Positions 5,692 through 12,555 of a DNA stretch of 13,849 nt are shown in pieces. Positions within the stretch are counted from its first letter, which is position 1. Each line of letters begins with the position of its first letter. The notes under the pieces are model-generated. The model worked only from the letters and a program-made list of their open reading frames with translations. It had not been told where the DNA came from and ran no database searches. This DNA is from Baffinella frigidus (Eukaryota; Cryptophyceae; Cryptomonadales; Baffinellaceae), in contig MU647197.1 in the NCBI GenBank assembly GCA_026770585.1, positions 144,178-158,026 of the forward strand, read 5' to 3'. The translations under genes and the position numbers were made by a program.

Positions 5692-5896
5692 GGCAGCCAC
5701 CCAGGCCTTCGGCAAACGGTCCATCTGAACTATTATGGGGTTTAGGGGGTAGGGTTTTGGGTTGCCACTTCGCAGGCACCGTGGTCCTTTTCACCTGGAG
5801 TTTCGGGCAAGATTCCGGTTCGGATCCACAGCAATGGAAACGATTTGTACCATCATGGCTTAGATTGACCGTCTCCCGCAGGCCCCGGTGGCTGCC
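5692..5896. mobile_element. TIR element carrying G-strand telomeric repeat
   Basis: The arms are about 39 bp. The left arm begins GGCAGCCACCCAGGCC and the inverted right arm begins GGCAGCCACCGGGGCC. Both continue CGG..AACGGTC.ATCT. Inside is GGGGTTTAGGGGGTAGGG at about 5737-5754, the G-strand orientation, opposite to the rest of the window. It is noncoding. Confidence 0.65.
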
Positions 5897-5901
5897 ACGT
5901 G

Positions 5902-5965
5902 GTTTAGGTTTTAGGGTTTCGGGTTTCGGGTTTAGGGTGCAACCCCTTCCAACTTGGAAGGGGTT
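5902..5965. repeat. Inverted telomeric stretch and 25-bp hairpin
   Basis: TTTAGGTTTTAGGGTTTCGG and on to 5938 is telomeric repeat in the reverse orientation. It is followed at 5941-5965 by a hairpin, AACCCCTTCCA then CTTGGAAGGGGTT, with an 11-bp stem. The hairpin and the following ~100 bp recur at about 6770-6866. Confidence 0.65.
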
Positions 5966-6042
5966 GCACGCCAGCTGGCGTGGTCACAGGCGCGGCCTCT
6001 CAGGACGACGAAAAACACACCCTTTACACGAAACCCGTACAG

Positions 6043-6093
6043 GCGGACGTGGGGGCGAAGGATGATGACGACATGACCCCTCTGCACTACGCT
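6043..6093 (+). pseudogene. Ankyrin exon A, duplicate 1, donor lost
   Basis: After ACAG it reads ADVGAKDDDDMTPLHYA, identical to the intact exon at 6870. It then runs into ATTCGAATTCAG instead of continuing as B half or reaching a GT. The following noncoding insert interrupts the ANK repeat. Confidence 0.5.
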
Positions 6094-6280
6094 ATTCGAA
6101 TTCAGGGGTCTGTAGGCTTTTGGGTGGTTCGAATCAGCTTTGAATTTCCTCAAAAGTGGACATTTTGTACCTGCAACCCCCCCAGATCAATGTCCACCTA
6201 GCCGCCTCAAGAGAATGTGCCTCCCTGTTTATACCACGGTCCATTAACGGAACGGAAATTTGTGCGTGATCGCAACGAAA

Positions 6281-6340
6281 TCTTATCAGCTGCTGACACG
6301 ACTTTGTCAATCTTGTCAGCTGCTGACACGATTTCGTCAG
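6281..6340. repeat. 30-bp tandem repeat, two units
   Basis: TCTT(A/G)TCAGCTGCTGACACGA then (C/T)TT(T/C)GTCAA/G, twice (6281-6310 and 6311-6340). The same pair occurs in the second large unit at 6604-6663. Confidence 0.75.
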
Positions 6341-6378
6341 CAAATCTCGACGGTGTCTGAATAGTGGGGAGGACGCAG

Positions 6379-6429
6379 GCGGACGTTGGGGCGAAGGTTG
6401 ATGACGACATGACCCCTCTGCACTACGCT
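6379..6429 (+). pseudogene. Ankyrin exon A, duplicate 2, donor lost
   Basis: Reads ADVGAKVDDDMTPLHYA after GCAG and then ATTCGAATGCAG, the same break as duplicate 1. It differs by one residue (D to V). Confidence 0.5.
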
Positions 6430-6701
6430 ATTCGAATGCAGGGGTCTGTAGACGAATCAGCTTTGAATTTCCTCAAAAGTGGACAGTTTGTACCTGCACC
6501 CCCCCCAGATCAAAGTCCATCTAGCCGCCTCAAGGGAATGTGCCTCACTGTTTATACCACGGTCCATTAACGGAACGGAAATTTGTGCGTGATCGCAACG
6601 AAATCTTATCAGCTGCTGACACGACTTTGTCAATCTTGTCAGCTGCTGACACGATTTCGTCAGCAAATCTCGACGGTGTCTGAATAGTGGGGAGGACGCA
6701 G

Positions 6702-6749
6702 GCGGACGTTGGGGCGAAGGGTGATGACGACATGACCCCTCTGCACTAC
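6702..6749 (+). pseudogene. Ankyrin exon A, duplicate 3, cut by telomeric repeat
   Basis: Reads ADVGAKGDDDMTPLHY after GCAG, then runs directly into CCGAAACCC telomeric-type repeat. Repeat has thus replaced the end of the exon. Confidence 0.5.
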
Positions 6750-6869
6750 CCGAAACCCTAAAACCTAAACCTTCCAACTTGGAAGGGGTTGCACGCCAGA
6801 GCTGGCGTGGTGACAGGCGTGGCCTCTCAGGACGACGAAAAACACACCCTTTACACGAAACCCGTACAG

Positions 6870-6968
6870 GCGGACGTGGGGGCGAAGGATGATGACGACA
6901 TGACCCCTCTGCACTACGCGGCGAAAGCTGGGCACTTGACTGTGGTGCGGGTGCTGCTGGATGCGGGG
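6870..6968 (+). CDS. Complete ankyrin repeat in one exon (A+B fused)
   Basis: A 99-nt exon between ACAG (AG 6868-6869) and GTAAAA (GT 6969-6970). It encodes one whole 33-residue ANK repeat: ADVGAKDDDDMTPLHYA, then AKAGHLTVVRVLLDAG. All consensus positions are present: TPLH in helix 1, GH before helix 2, and LL.DAG. It starts and ends in phase 0. It shows what A and B exons look like without the intervening intron and is the best-preserved ANK unit here. Upstream 6770-6866 repeats 5941-6040. Confidence 0.7.
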
Positions 6969-6970
6969 GT

Positions 6971-7271
6971 AAAACTAAGCCCTAGACCCTAGTTACCCGA
7001 AACCATGGAGGGTTCTTCCTCGGCCGGCGAGGGCTCTTTATCGTTTTGAATCGGTGCGATTTTCGATCGTTTTTGTATGTCAACTTAACAGACGGATCCA
7101 CTTAGGATGATATTTGGGACGTTTTTGTCTCTTCCTCGTCCTCTAACCTAACAGGCACGTGGCCGTGCGGTTGTGTGAAGCCAACCCAAAAAATCATAAA
7201 TACTTCACCCGTTCCCTTGAGGATGTAACCGGCTATTCCTTCAATATCAACGGGCGAAACGTTCCCAACTT
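6971..7271. other. Unassigned non-repeat sequence
   Basis: No gene, exon or inverted repeat is recognised. A short stretch of telomere-like units (CCCTAGACCCTAG) lies at the start. The rest is AT-richer unique DNA without a long frame. Confidence 0.4.
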
Positions 7272-7419
7272 TATCTCAGAAAACGAGTTCTAAAACTCGT
7301 TTTCTTAAGTCAATTCCCCTATAAATTTGTCAACTTATGCAGAGAGTAAAGAATAAGTTGACGAATTTGTAGGGGGATTGACTTAAGAAAACGAGTTTTA
7401 AAACTCGTTTTCTGAGATA
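7272..7419. mobile_element. Foldback element with nested palindromes
   Basis: The two arms are about 65 bp and nearly perfect, starting TATCTCAGAAAACGAG. A TA at each end may be the target duplication. Each arm itself contains a palindrome (AAAACGAGTTTT opposed by AAAACTCGTTTT, perfect at 7389-7412, one mismatch in the left arm). AAGTCAATTCCCCTATAAAT pairs with the opposite arm. Immediately after it is a B-exon tail, CTGGATGCGGGG|GTAACC (7424-7435), so an ANK exon end lies at its edge. Confidence 0.75.
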
Positions 7420-7423
7420 ATAC

Positions 7424-7435
7424 TGGATGCGGGGG
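7424..7435 (+). pseudogene. Tail of an ankyrin exon B
   Basis: LDAG followed by the donor GTAACC. The upstream half of the exon is absent, replaced by the foldback element. Confidence 0.4.
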
Positions 7436-7436
7436 T

Positions 7437-7517
7437 AACCCTTTGGGCTTCAGGGCTTATGGTTTACGGCCGGCAGGGTTGTAGGGTTGAGGGTTGAGGG
7501 ACCCTGTGGATAGAGGG
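7437..7517. repeat. G-strand telomere-like repeat
   Basis: TTGTAGGGTTGAGGGTTGAG and neighbouring AGGGTTTGGGG: variants of TTTAGGG in the reverse orientation. It runs up to the SINE-like copy 3 target duplication. Confidence 0.5.
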
Positions 7518-7701
7518 TTTGGGGACGCGGTAGGAGGTGGAATTAGAATCCATCCGGAAAATGCTCGTATGAGCGGCCGACACGGGGTACAGTAAGTGGC
7601 ACAATGCGTCGAGCATGTGCGGCGCTGACGCTGGTTGTTTGGCAATAAATTATCAATCTCTTTGGGGACGCGGCGAAAGCGGGGCACATGGTCGTGGTGC
7701 G
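7518..7701 (+). pseudogene. Ankyrin exon interrupted by a SINE-like copy
   Basis: After the element, 7661-7701 reads FGDAAKAGHMVVVR, the junction of the A and B halves without an intron, then breaks into TGGAGGGTGGAGGG. The same sequence before the element (7518-7529) is the target duplication. The remaining ANK end is seen in the duplicate at 7885-7924. Confidence 0.45.
7530..7660 (-). mobile_element. SINE-like element, copy 3 (reverse)
   Basis: 131 bp on the minus strand, with the same GAGATTG start and CTCCTAC end. TTTGGGGACGCG is repeated perfectly on both sides (7518-7529 and 7661-7672), a 12-bp target duplication. It carries GCTCGACGC where copies 1, 2 and 4 have GCTACGC, so it forms a subfamily with copy 5. 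Confidence 0.85.
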
Positions 7702-7725
7702 TGGAGGGTGGAGGGTGTAGGCCAG

Positions 7726-7791
7726 GAGAGTGACGTGATGGTGCTGCTGGCGGGCGCGGGAGATCAGCCGCTCGCCTCCACCCTCTGCCAG
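7726..7791 (+). CDS. Possible divergent ankyrin exon
   Basis: Between CCAG (AG 7724-7725) and GTGCCC it reads ESDVMVLLAGAG followed by DQPLASTLCQ. The VMVLLAGAG part resembles ANK helix 2. The rest is not typical. It is an uncertain exon, or a B-exon remnant. Confidence 0.3.
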
Positions 7792-7884
7792 GTGCCCTAA
7801 ATTCTTAACCCTGAACACCGAATCCTGGACCCTGAACCTTGAACACTGCACCCTGCATCCTGGACTCTGAAACCCTGAACCCTG

Positions 7885-7924
7885 AAAGCGGGGCACATGG
7901 TCGTGGTGCGGATGCTGCTGGATG
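7885..7924 (+). pseudogene. Ankyrin exon B fragment between telomeric repeats
   Basis: Reads KAGHMVVVRMLLDA. It follows CCCTG and passes into CCCTAATTACCCG with neither acceptor nor donor. It repeats 7675-7701 and extends further into the LLDA end. Confidence 0.5.
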
Positions 7925-8188
7925 CCCTAATTACCCGAAACACCCTAATTACCCGAAACCCGAAACCCGAAACCCGAAACCCGGAACCCGGAACCCGGAA
8001 CCCGGGACCTAAACCCGGGACCCGAAACCCGAAATCCGGAACCCGGGACCCCAAACACCCAACACCGACCCCGAAACCCGAAACCTACGCCCGAAACCCG
8101 AAACCCGAAACCCGAAGCCCGGAACGTGAGCCCGAAACCCGAAACCCGAAACCCGAAAACCTGAACCCTAAGCCCGAAACCCCGACAG
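7925..8188 (+). repeat. Telomere-like repeat, CCCGAAA dominated
   Basis: Long runs of CCCGAAA at about 7957-7982 and 8080-8115, with CCCGGAA and CCCGGGAC variants. It ends CGACAG at the acceptor of the next A exon. The long frames on both strands (7897-8295, 7945-8265) are due to the repeat length being compatible with open reading. Confidence 0.6.
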
Positions 8189-8237
8189 GCGAACGAATCA
8201 GCGAGGAACAACAGAGGCTTGACGTCCCTCATCCTCG
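8189..8237 (+). CDS. Ankyrin exon A, divergent
   Basis: A 49-nt exon between ACAG (AG 8187-8188) and GTGTCC. In phase 0 it reads ANESARNNRGLTSLIL plus one base, matching the A pattern ADVxAxDxxGLTPLHxA with one codon less. It follows the B end at 6968 in frame and could continue to 11201 (split codon g|cc). A paralogue at about 9119-9292 carries a transposon in its middle. Confidence 0.45.
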
Positions 8238-8290
8238 GTGTCCAACCCGAAACCCAAAACCCCATGTCACTGCCAGCCAGGATGTTTTAC

Positions 8291-8755
8291 CTTAAGTCAA
8301 CAAGCTGATCCTCGGCAGTAAGTTGCCATTACGTGTAGATGGACCTGGTCTGGGACCAGGCATTTGACTTAAGGCACTGTATTTCAGGGGGAGTTGACTT
8401 AGTCGAAATGTTCTGGTTCAGAGTGCATGTCGACGAATCGTAAGTACTCCTGGCACTCCTCATGCTGTTGTTAGCCACCGTCCATGCACAACCCCCGCCC
8501 AGTTCATTGCACTCCGGCCCACAAGATTTCTGCTAAGTCAACCAGCTCACCTAAGTCAACTTTCCCCTGATTTCGTTTAGATGGACCCTGGTCTAGGACC
8601 AGGAATTTGACTTAAGGCACTGCATTTCAGGGGGAGTTGACTTTGGCGAAATGTTGTGGCTCCGAGTGCATGTCAACGAATCATAAGTACTCCTGGCACT
8701 CCTCATGCTGTCGGTAGCCACCGTTCATGCACAACCCCCGCCCGGTTCAGGCAAC
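8291..8755. repeat. Direct duplication with 242-bp period
   Basis: Unit 1 (about 8291-8532) and unit 2 (about 8533-8755) share CTAAGTCAAC, GATGGACC(C)TGGTCT, GGACCAGG.ATTTGACTTA, GGCACTG(T/C)ATTTCAGGGG, GTACTCCTGGCACTCCTCAT and CATGCACAACCCCCGCCC. TTAAGTCAA/TTGACTTAA pairs within each unit suggest a small inverted-repeat element inside. It is noncoding. Confidence 0.7.
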
Positions 8756-8766
8756 CGTAGCACGGC

Positions 8767-8902
8767 GGACCATCGTGTTTCGGTTTTCAGTCAACCGTCT
8801 GGACCATCGTGCTTCGGTTTTCAGTCAACCGTCTGGACCATCGTGCTTCGGTTTTCAGTCAGCCGTCTGGACCATCGTGTTTCGGTTTTCAGTCAACCGT
8901 CT
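8767..8902. repeat. 34-bp tandem repeat, four units
   Basis: Unit starts GGACCATCGTG(T/C)TTCGGT and ends CAGTCAACCGTCT, at 8767, 8801, 8835 and 8869. Differences are few. A short (CT)n follows. The open frames through it have 34-nt periodicity, which is not a multiple of three, so it is not a protein repeat. Confidence 0.85.
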
Positions 8903-8940
8903 CTCTCTCTCTCGTGTGGCTGACCCTCTAGCACGAGGCA

Positions 8941-8980
8941 GCGAGAGGCTTGACATCCTTATCCGGGGAAACCTATTTTT
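8941..8980. pseudogene. A-exon piece with half a transposon
   Basis: GCGAGAGGCTTGACATCC is the RGLTS part of the A exon family at 8189, followed by the left end TTATCCGGGGAAACCTATTT of the 9138-9277 element. The rest of the element is absent. This 36-bp stretch recurs at about 9124-9159. Confidence 0.5.
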
Positions 8981-9018
8981 GGTCGTGGTACAGCCCCGCC
9001 GGCAGGCTCGTGAGCGCC

Positions 9019-9036
9019 CGCGTGACCGGTCACGCG
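9019..9036. repeat. Perfect 18-bp palindrome
   Basis: CGCGTGACCGGTCACGCG equals its own reverse complement. It lies in a GC-rich, otherwise unassigned stretch (8981-9118). Confidence 0.7.
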
Positions 9037-9118
9037 GACGCCGAAGCCAACTGTCCGAGGTGACTGCCTTGCGTGTGCCGAGTTGGTGGTTGCTTGTCAG
9101 GAGGTTGCTTTACCGTGA

Positions 9119-9292
9119 CACCAGAGGCTTGACATCCTTATCCGGGGAAACCTATTTTTGTTTAGTTTGATGGCCACGAAAATTACTACACAACTGCTTT
9201 AATATTACTAATAAGAACGAACCGTGTAGTAATTTTCGTTGACCTCAAACTAAAGAAAAATAGGTTTCCCCGGATAAATCCCTCGTCCTCGG
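9119..9292 (+). pseudogene. Ankyrin exon A split by a MITE
   Basis: The left piece ends CCAGAGGCTTGACATCC and the right piece is ATCCCTCGTCCTCG before GTTTCA. Removing the element with one ATCC gives RGLTSLVL plus one base, matching RGLTSLIL at 8189-8237, which acts as the empty site. Confidence 0.5.
9138..9277. mobile_element. MITE with TTATCCGGGG ends
   Basis: The arms start TTATCCGGGGAAACCTATTT at both ends and continue TTTAGTTTGA. An inner hairpin pairs CGAAAATTACTACAC with GTGTAGTAATTTTCG. ATCC flanks both sides. The core between is shared with 1049-1196, including TGCTTTAATATTAC. Confidence 0.8.
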
Positions 9293-9295
9293 TTT

Positions 9296-11195
9296 CAAAC
9301 CCCGACCCCAAACCGTGTACCCTGAACCCTAAACCCTAAACCCCGGACCGTAAACCCCCAACCCCGAAGCCGGCTTGAGGTTGATGGTCCTCGGTTGTAC
9401 ACTCTGACCCCAAACCATGCATCCTGAACCCTAAAACCTCAACCCTAAACTCTAAACCCTAATCCTAAACCCTGAACACTAAAACCTAAGCCCTAAGCCT
9501 TAAGCTCTAAACCCTAAACCCTAAACCCTAAACCCTGAACCCTAATCCCCAAACCCCGAACCCTCAACCCCGAACCCCGAGCCCTAAAGCCCAAACCCCA
9601 CACCCAAAACTCTAAACCCTAAAACCTGAACCCTCAACGCTAAACGCTAAACCCTAAACCCTAAACCCTGAGCCCTAAACCTAAACCCTAAACCCTAAAC
9701 CCTAAACCCCAAACCCCAAACCCCAAAATCCAAACCCCAAACCCTGAACCCTGAACCCTAAACCCTAAACCCTAAACCCCGAACCCTAAACCTCAAACCC
9801 CAAACCCTAAACCCAAAACACTGCACCCGAAATCCTATACCCTAAATCCTAAAGCCTAAGCCCTAATGCCCAAACCCCGAACCCTAAACCCAGAACCCCA
9901 ATCCCTAAAGCTCGAACCCAAAACCCAAAACCCAAAACCCTAAACCCTAAACCCCCTCCCTAAATCTTGAACCCTAAACCTTGAACCCTCAACCCTTAAC
10001 CCTAAACCCTAAACCCCTACACCCTAAACCCTAAACCCTAAACCCTTAATCCTAGACCCCGAACCCCAAAACCCCAACCCGGAAACCTAAACCCTCTCCC
10101 TAAACCCTCTTCCTGAACCCTATCCCCTATCCCCTAAACCCTAAACCCTCAACCCTAAACCCTCAACCCTAACCCCTAATCCCCAAACCCCGAACCCTAA
10201 ACCCCGAACCCCAATCCCTCAAGCCCGAACCCTAAACCCTCAACCCTAAACACCAAACCCTGAACCCTAAACCCTATCCCTAAACCTTCAACCCCAAACC
10301 TTGAACCCTCAACCCTTAACCCTCAACCTTCCCCTACACCCTAAACCCTACAACCCCTACACCCTAAACCCTACAACCCAAACCCTAAACCCTTAACCCT
10401 AAACCCCGAACCCCAAACCCCAAACCCTAAACCCTAAACCCGAAACTATCTCCGTAAACCCTCAACCCTACACCCAAAACCCTAAACCCCTACACCCTAA
10501 ACCCTACACCCTAAGCCCTAAACCCTCAACCCTCAACCCTCAACCCTCAACCCCGAACCCTAAACCCCAAACCCTAAACCATAAACCCTTAACCCTAAAC
10601 CCTTTCCCTATCCCCTATCCACTATCCCCAAAACACTGAACCCTAAATCCTAAACTCTAAACCCCTAAACCCTACACCCTAAACCCTAATCCCCAAACCC
10701 CTAACCCTAAACCCCGAACCCCAATCCCTGAAGCTCGAACCCTGAACCCTCAACTCTAAACACCAAATCCTAAACCCTCTCCCTAAACCTTCAACACCAA
10801 ACCTTGAATCCTAATCCTCAAACCCCGAACCCTAAACCCTTACACGCTAAACTCTACACCCTAAACCCTAAACCCTTAACCCTAAACCCCGAACCCTAAA
10901 CCCCAAACCCAAAACCTCAAACCCTATCCCCTATCCCCTATCCCCTATCCCCTATCCCCTCAACCCTCAACCCTCAACCCTAAACCCCAAACCCCAAACC
11001 CTAAACCGTAAACCCCTACACCCAAAACCCTACACCCTAAACCCTGAACCCTAAACCCTAAACACTGAACCCTAAACCCCAAACCCTCAACCCTCAACCC
11101 TTAACCCTAAACCCTGAACCCTGAACCCTAAACCCCAAACCCTAAACCCTAAACCCCAAACCCTTAACCTTTCACCCTAAACCCCAAACCCCGCA
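9296..11195 (+). repeat. 1.9-kb degenerate telomere-like array
   Basis: Almost unbroken CCCTAAA-type heptamers with CCCTGAA, CCCTCAA, CCCCAAA, CCCCGAA and CCCTATCC variants. There are short perfect runs and no unique insert of note. Small variant clusters (CCCTATCC at about 10922-10955, CCCAAAA at about 9917-9938) look like local tandem amplification. All are in the C-strand orientation. It is interstitial, since ANK pieces lie on both sides. Confidence 0.85.
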
Positions 11196-11200
11196 AACAG

Positions 11201-11283
11201 CCCAGATGGGCGGGCAAGACACCGCTGTGACGCTGCTGAAACGACGCAGGATTGAACCCTTCACCCTAAACCCTAACCTCTAA
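11201..11283 (+). CDS. Possible ankyrin exon B, perhaps terminal
   Basis: After ACAG (AG 11199-11200), cc completes a codon, then QMGGQDTAVTLLKRR follows, aligning with a 47-nt B exon whose DAG end is replaced by KRR. No GT is present at 11248. Read-through continues RIEPFTLNPNL to a TAA at 11281-11283 inside telomeric repeat. It is either a last exon or a donor-less remnant. Confidence 0.35.
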
Positions 11284-11656
11284 ACCCTAAACCCTAAACC
11301 CGAAACCCTGAACCCTGAACCCTGACCTCTAAACCCTAAACCCTAAACCCTAAACCCTTAACCCTAAAACCCAAACTCTAAACCCTAAAATCTAAAATCT
11401 TAACCCTAAACCCTGAACCTCGAACCTCACACCCCAAACCCTGAACCCTGAACCCTGAACCCTGAACCTCAAATCCTTAACCCTGGACCCTGAACCCTGA
11501 ACTCTGAACCTCGAACACTGCACCCTGAACCCTGTACCTTGAACCCTGAACCCCTGCCCCTGAACCCTGAACCCCAAACCCTCAACCTTCGACCCTAAAC
11601 CCTGAACCCTGAACCCTAAAACCTAAATCCTAAAACCTAAAACCTAAACCCTGAAC
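11260..11656 (+). repeat. Telomere-like array, CCCTGAA rich
   Basis: CCCTAAA in the first part, then mainly CCCTGAA (about 11444-11575). The minus-strand frame repeating GFRVQG (11392-11577) is an artefact of this array. Confidence 0.75.
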
Positions 11657-11658
11657 CG

Positions 11659-11682
11659 GCGCTGGTGAAACGGCGCAGAAAG
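11659..11682 (+). pseudogene. B-exon remnant before SINE-like copy 4
   Basis: GCGCTGGTGAAACGGCGCAG resembles the end of the B exon at 11201 (CTGCTGAAACGACGCAG) and the start of 11953 (GCGCTGGTTTTGCTCGGCGC). It is cut by the SINE-like element. Confidence 0.35.
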
Positions 11683-11812
11683 GAGATTGACAATTTATTG
11701 CCAAACAACCAGCGTCAGCGCCGCACATGCTACGCATTGTGCCACTTACTGTACCCCGTGTCGGCCGCTCATACGAGCATTTTTCCGGATGGATTCTAAC
11801 TCCACCTCCTAC
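11683..11812 (+). mobile_element. SINE-like element, copy 4
   Basis: 130 bp with GAGATTGACAATTT at the start and CCACCTCCTAC at the end. It has the GCTACGC subfamily form and one extra T in the ATTTTT run. No target duplication is visible; another foldback lies directly downstream and may have removed it. Confidence 0.75.
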
Positions 11813-11823
11813 CCCTGATGGAG

Positions 11824-11905
11824 GATCGAGCTTGAGTGATTTCCTTCGGGGCAGGGTTGAATTCGCACCGTCCCCCAGAGAAAATCACTCCAGCTCCAGA
11901 ATCGA
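11824..11905. mobile_element. Short imperfect foldback
   Basis: GATCGAGCTTGAGTGATTT opposes AAATCACTCCAGCTCC...ATCGAT. The arms are about 20 bp with gaps. It is followed by CGGAAGGCG and then telomeric repeat. Confidence 0.45.
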
Positions 11906-11952
11906 TTTGGCACGATACGGCGGAAGGCGTGGTGCAAACCTAAACCCTAAAC

Positions 11953-12012
11953 CGGCGCTGGTTTTGCTCGGCGCAGAAAGGAGAGGGCACAGCGCGTGGC
12001 GTTTGCGATGGG
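11953..12012 (+). pseudogene. Ankyrin B-like remnant
   Basis: Reads ALVLLGAERRGHSAW in one frame. GGGCACAGCGCGT is shared with the B exon at 321. There is no donor or acceptor, and the sequence passes into telomeric repeat. Confidence 0.35.
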
Positions 12013-12173
12013 ACACCACGAACGGTTTCAACCCCAACCCCTCAACCCTGAACCCTAAATCCTGCACCCTCAATCCTGCACCCTGAACCCCAAACCCCTA
12101 AACCCTGAACCCTGAACCCTAAAACAGGCTTGGAGCAGTGTCTCAAACCCTAAACCCTAAACCCGAAAATCCT

Positions 12174-12295
12174 TACAGGGGTACCTCGCTCATAAGAAAC
12201 CGCCCCCCCCCTGGGACCCTACAGTAGGCCCACGCCTAGGGCCCTATGGTGGCCGTAGGGGGGGGGTGGTTTCTTATGAGCGAGGTACCCCTGTA
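12174..12295. mobile_element. CAGGGGTACC TIR family, copy 1
   Basis: 122 bp with arms TACAGGGGTACCTCGCTCAT followed by AAGAAACCGCC, perfect in inverted form. The centre holds GACCCTACAGTAGGCCC and CCTAGGGCCCTATGG. TA at both ends suggests a TA target duplication. There is no transposase, so it is a nonautonomous element. Confidence 0.85.
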
Positions 12296-12321
12296 ACCCT
12301 AAACACTGAACCCTGAAGCAG

Positions 12322-12361
12322 GCTTGGGGCAGTGTCGCTGGTGCAGGGTCTTGACGCGGGG
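12322..12361 (+). pseudogene. Ankyrin exon B, frameshifted
   Basis: After GCAG it reads LGAVSLVQGLDAG before GTGGTG. It has one leftover base instead of two at its start, which breaks the phase seen in other B exons. A truncated copy of its start (CAGGCTTGGAGCAGTGTC) occurs at 12124-12142. The downstream GTGGTGCGGATGGTGCTGG (VVRMVL) looks like another B scrap. Confidence 0.4.
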
Positions 12362-12429
12362 GTGGTGCGGATGGTGCTGGAGCACGTGTGACCACCGGCG
12401 CTCAGAGAGGGAGCAAATCACGTTTTCCC

Positions 12430-12498
12430 ATCTCTGTGATTTGTATTGGACGTCGTTGGATTCCCACGGCCGCCAGTACAAATCAGGGGTAGAGGAAA
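12430..12498. mobile_element. Short foldback
   Basis: TCTCTGTGATTTGTATTGG opposes CCAGTACAAATCAGGGGTAGA with a loop of about 25 bp. It is noncoding. Confidence 0.5.
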
Positions 12499-12555
12499 GA
12501 CTCATCAAAGATCCGTAGGACCAGCCTATGTCCCTACGGTATCTCCCGTAGGGTC

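Larger units (their letters stand above)
6034..6701 (+). repeat. Tandem duplication of an A exon plus insertion
   Basis: Two units start at the A-exon acceptor: AG 6041-6042 (336 bp) and AG 6377-6378 (323 bp), with a third start at AG 6700-6701. Each unit is an A exon followed by noncoding DNA (GAATCAGCTTTGAATTTCC, then GTTTATACCACGGTCC) ending GTGGGGAGGACGCAG. The first has a 13-bp extra (CTTTTGGGTGGTT). The units are over 90% alike by eye, so the event is recent. Confidence 0.75.

Noticed and set aside
5932-6770. Overlapping short frames on both strands around the tandem duplication
   Set aside because: They repeat because the DNA is duplicated. The only sense in them is the ANK A exon (ADVGAKDDDDMTPLHYA), which is annotated separately.
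8767-8902. CRISPR-like array
   Set aside because: The units are directly adjacent with no variable spacers, and the sequence is eukaryotic in character.
8727-9170. 147-residue plus-strand frame
   Set aside because: It runs through the 34-bp tandem repeat, a (CT)n run, part of an ANK A-exon remnant in the wrong frame and the arm of a MITE. No recognisable domain.
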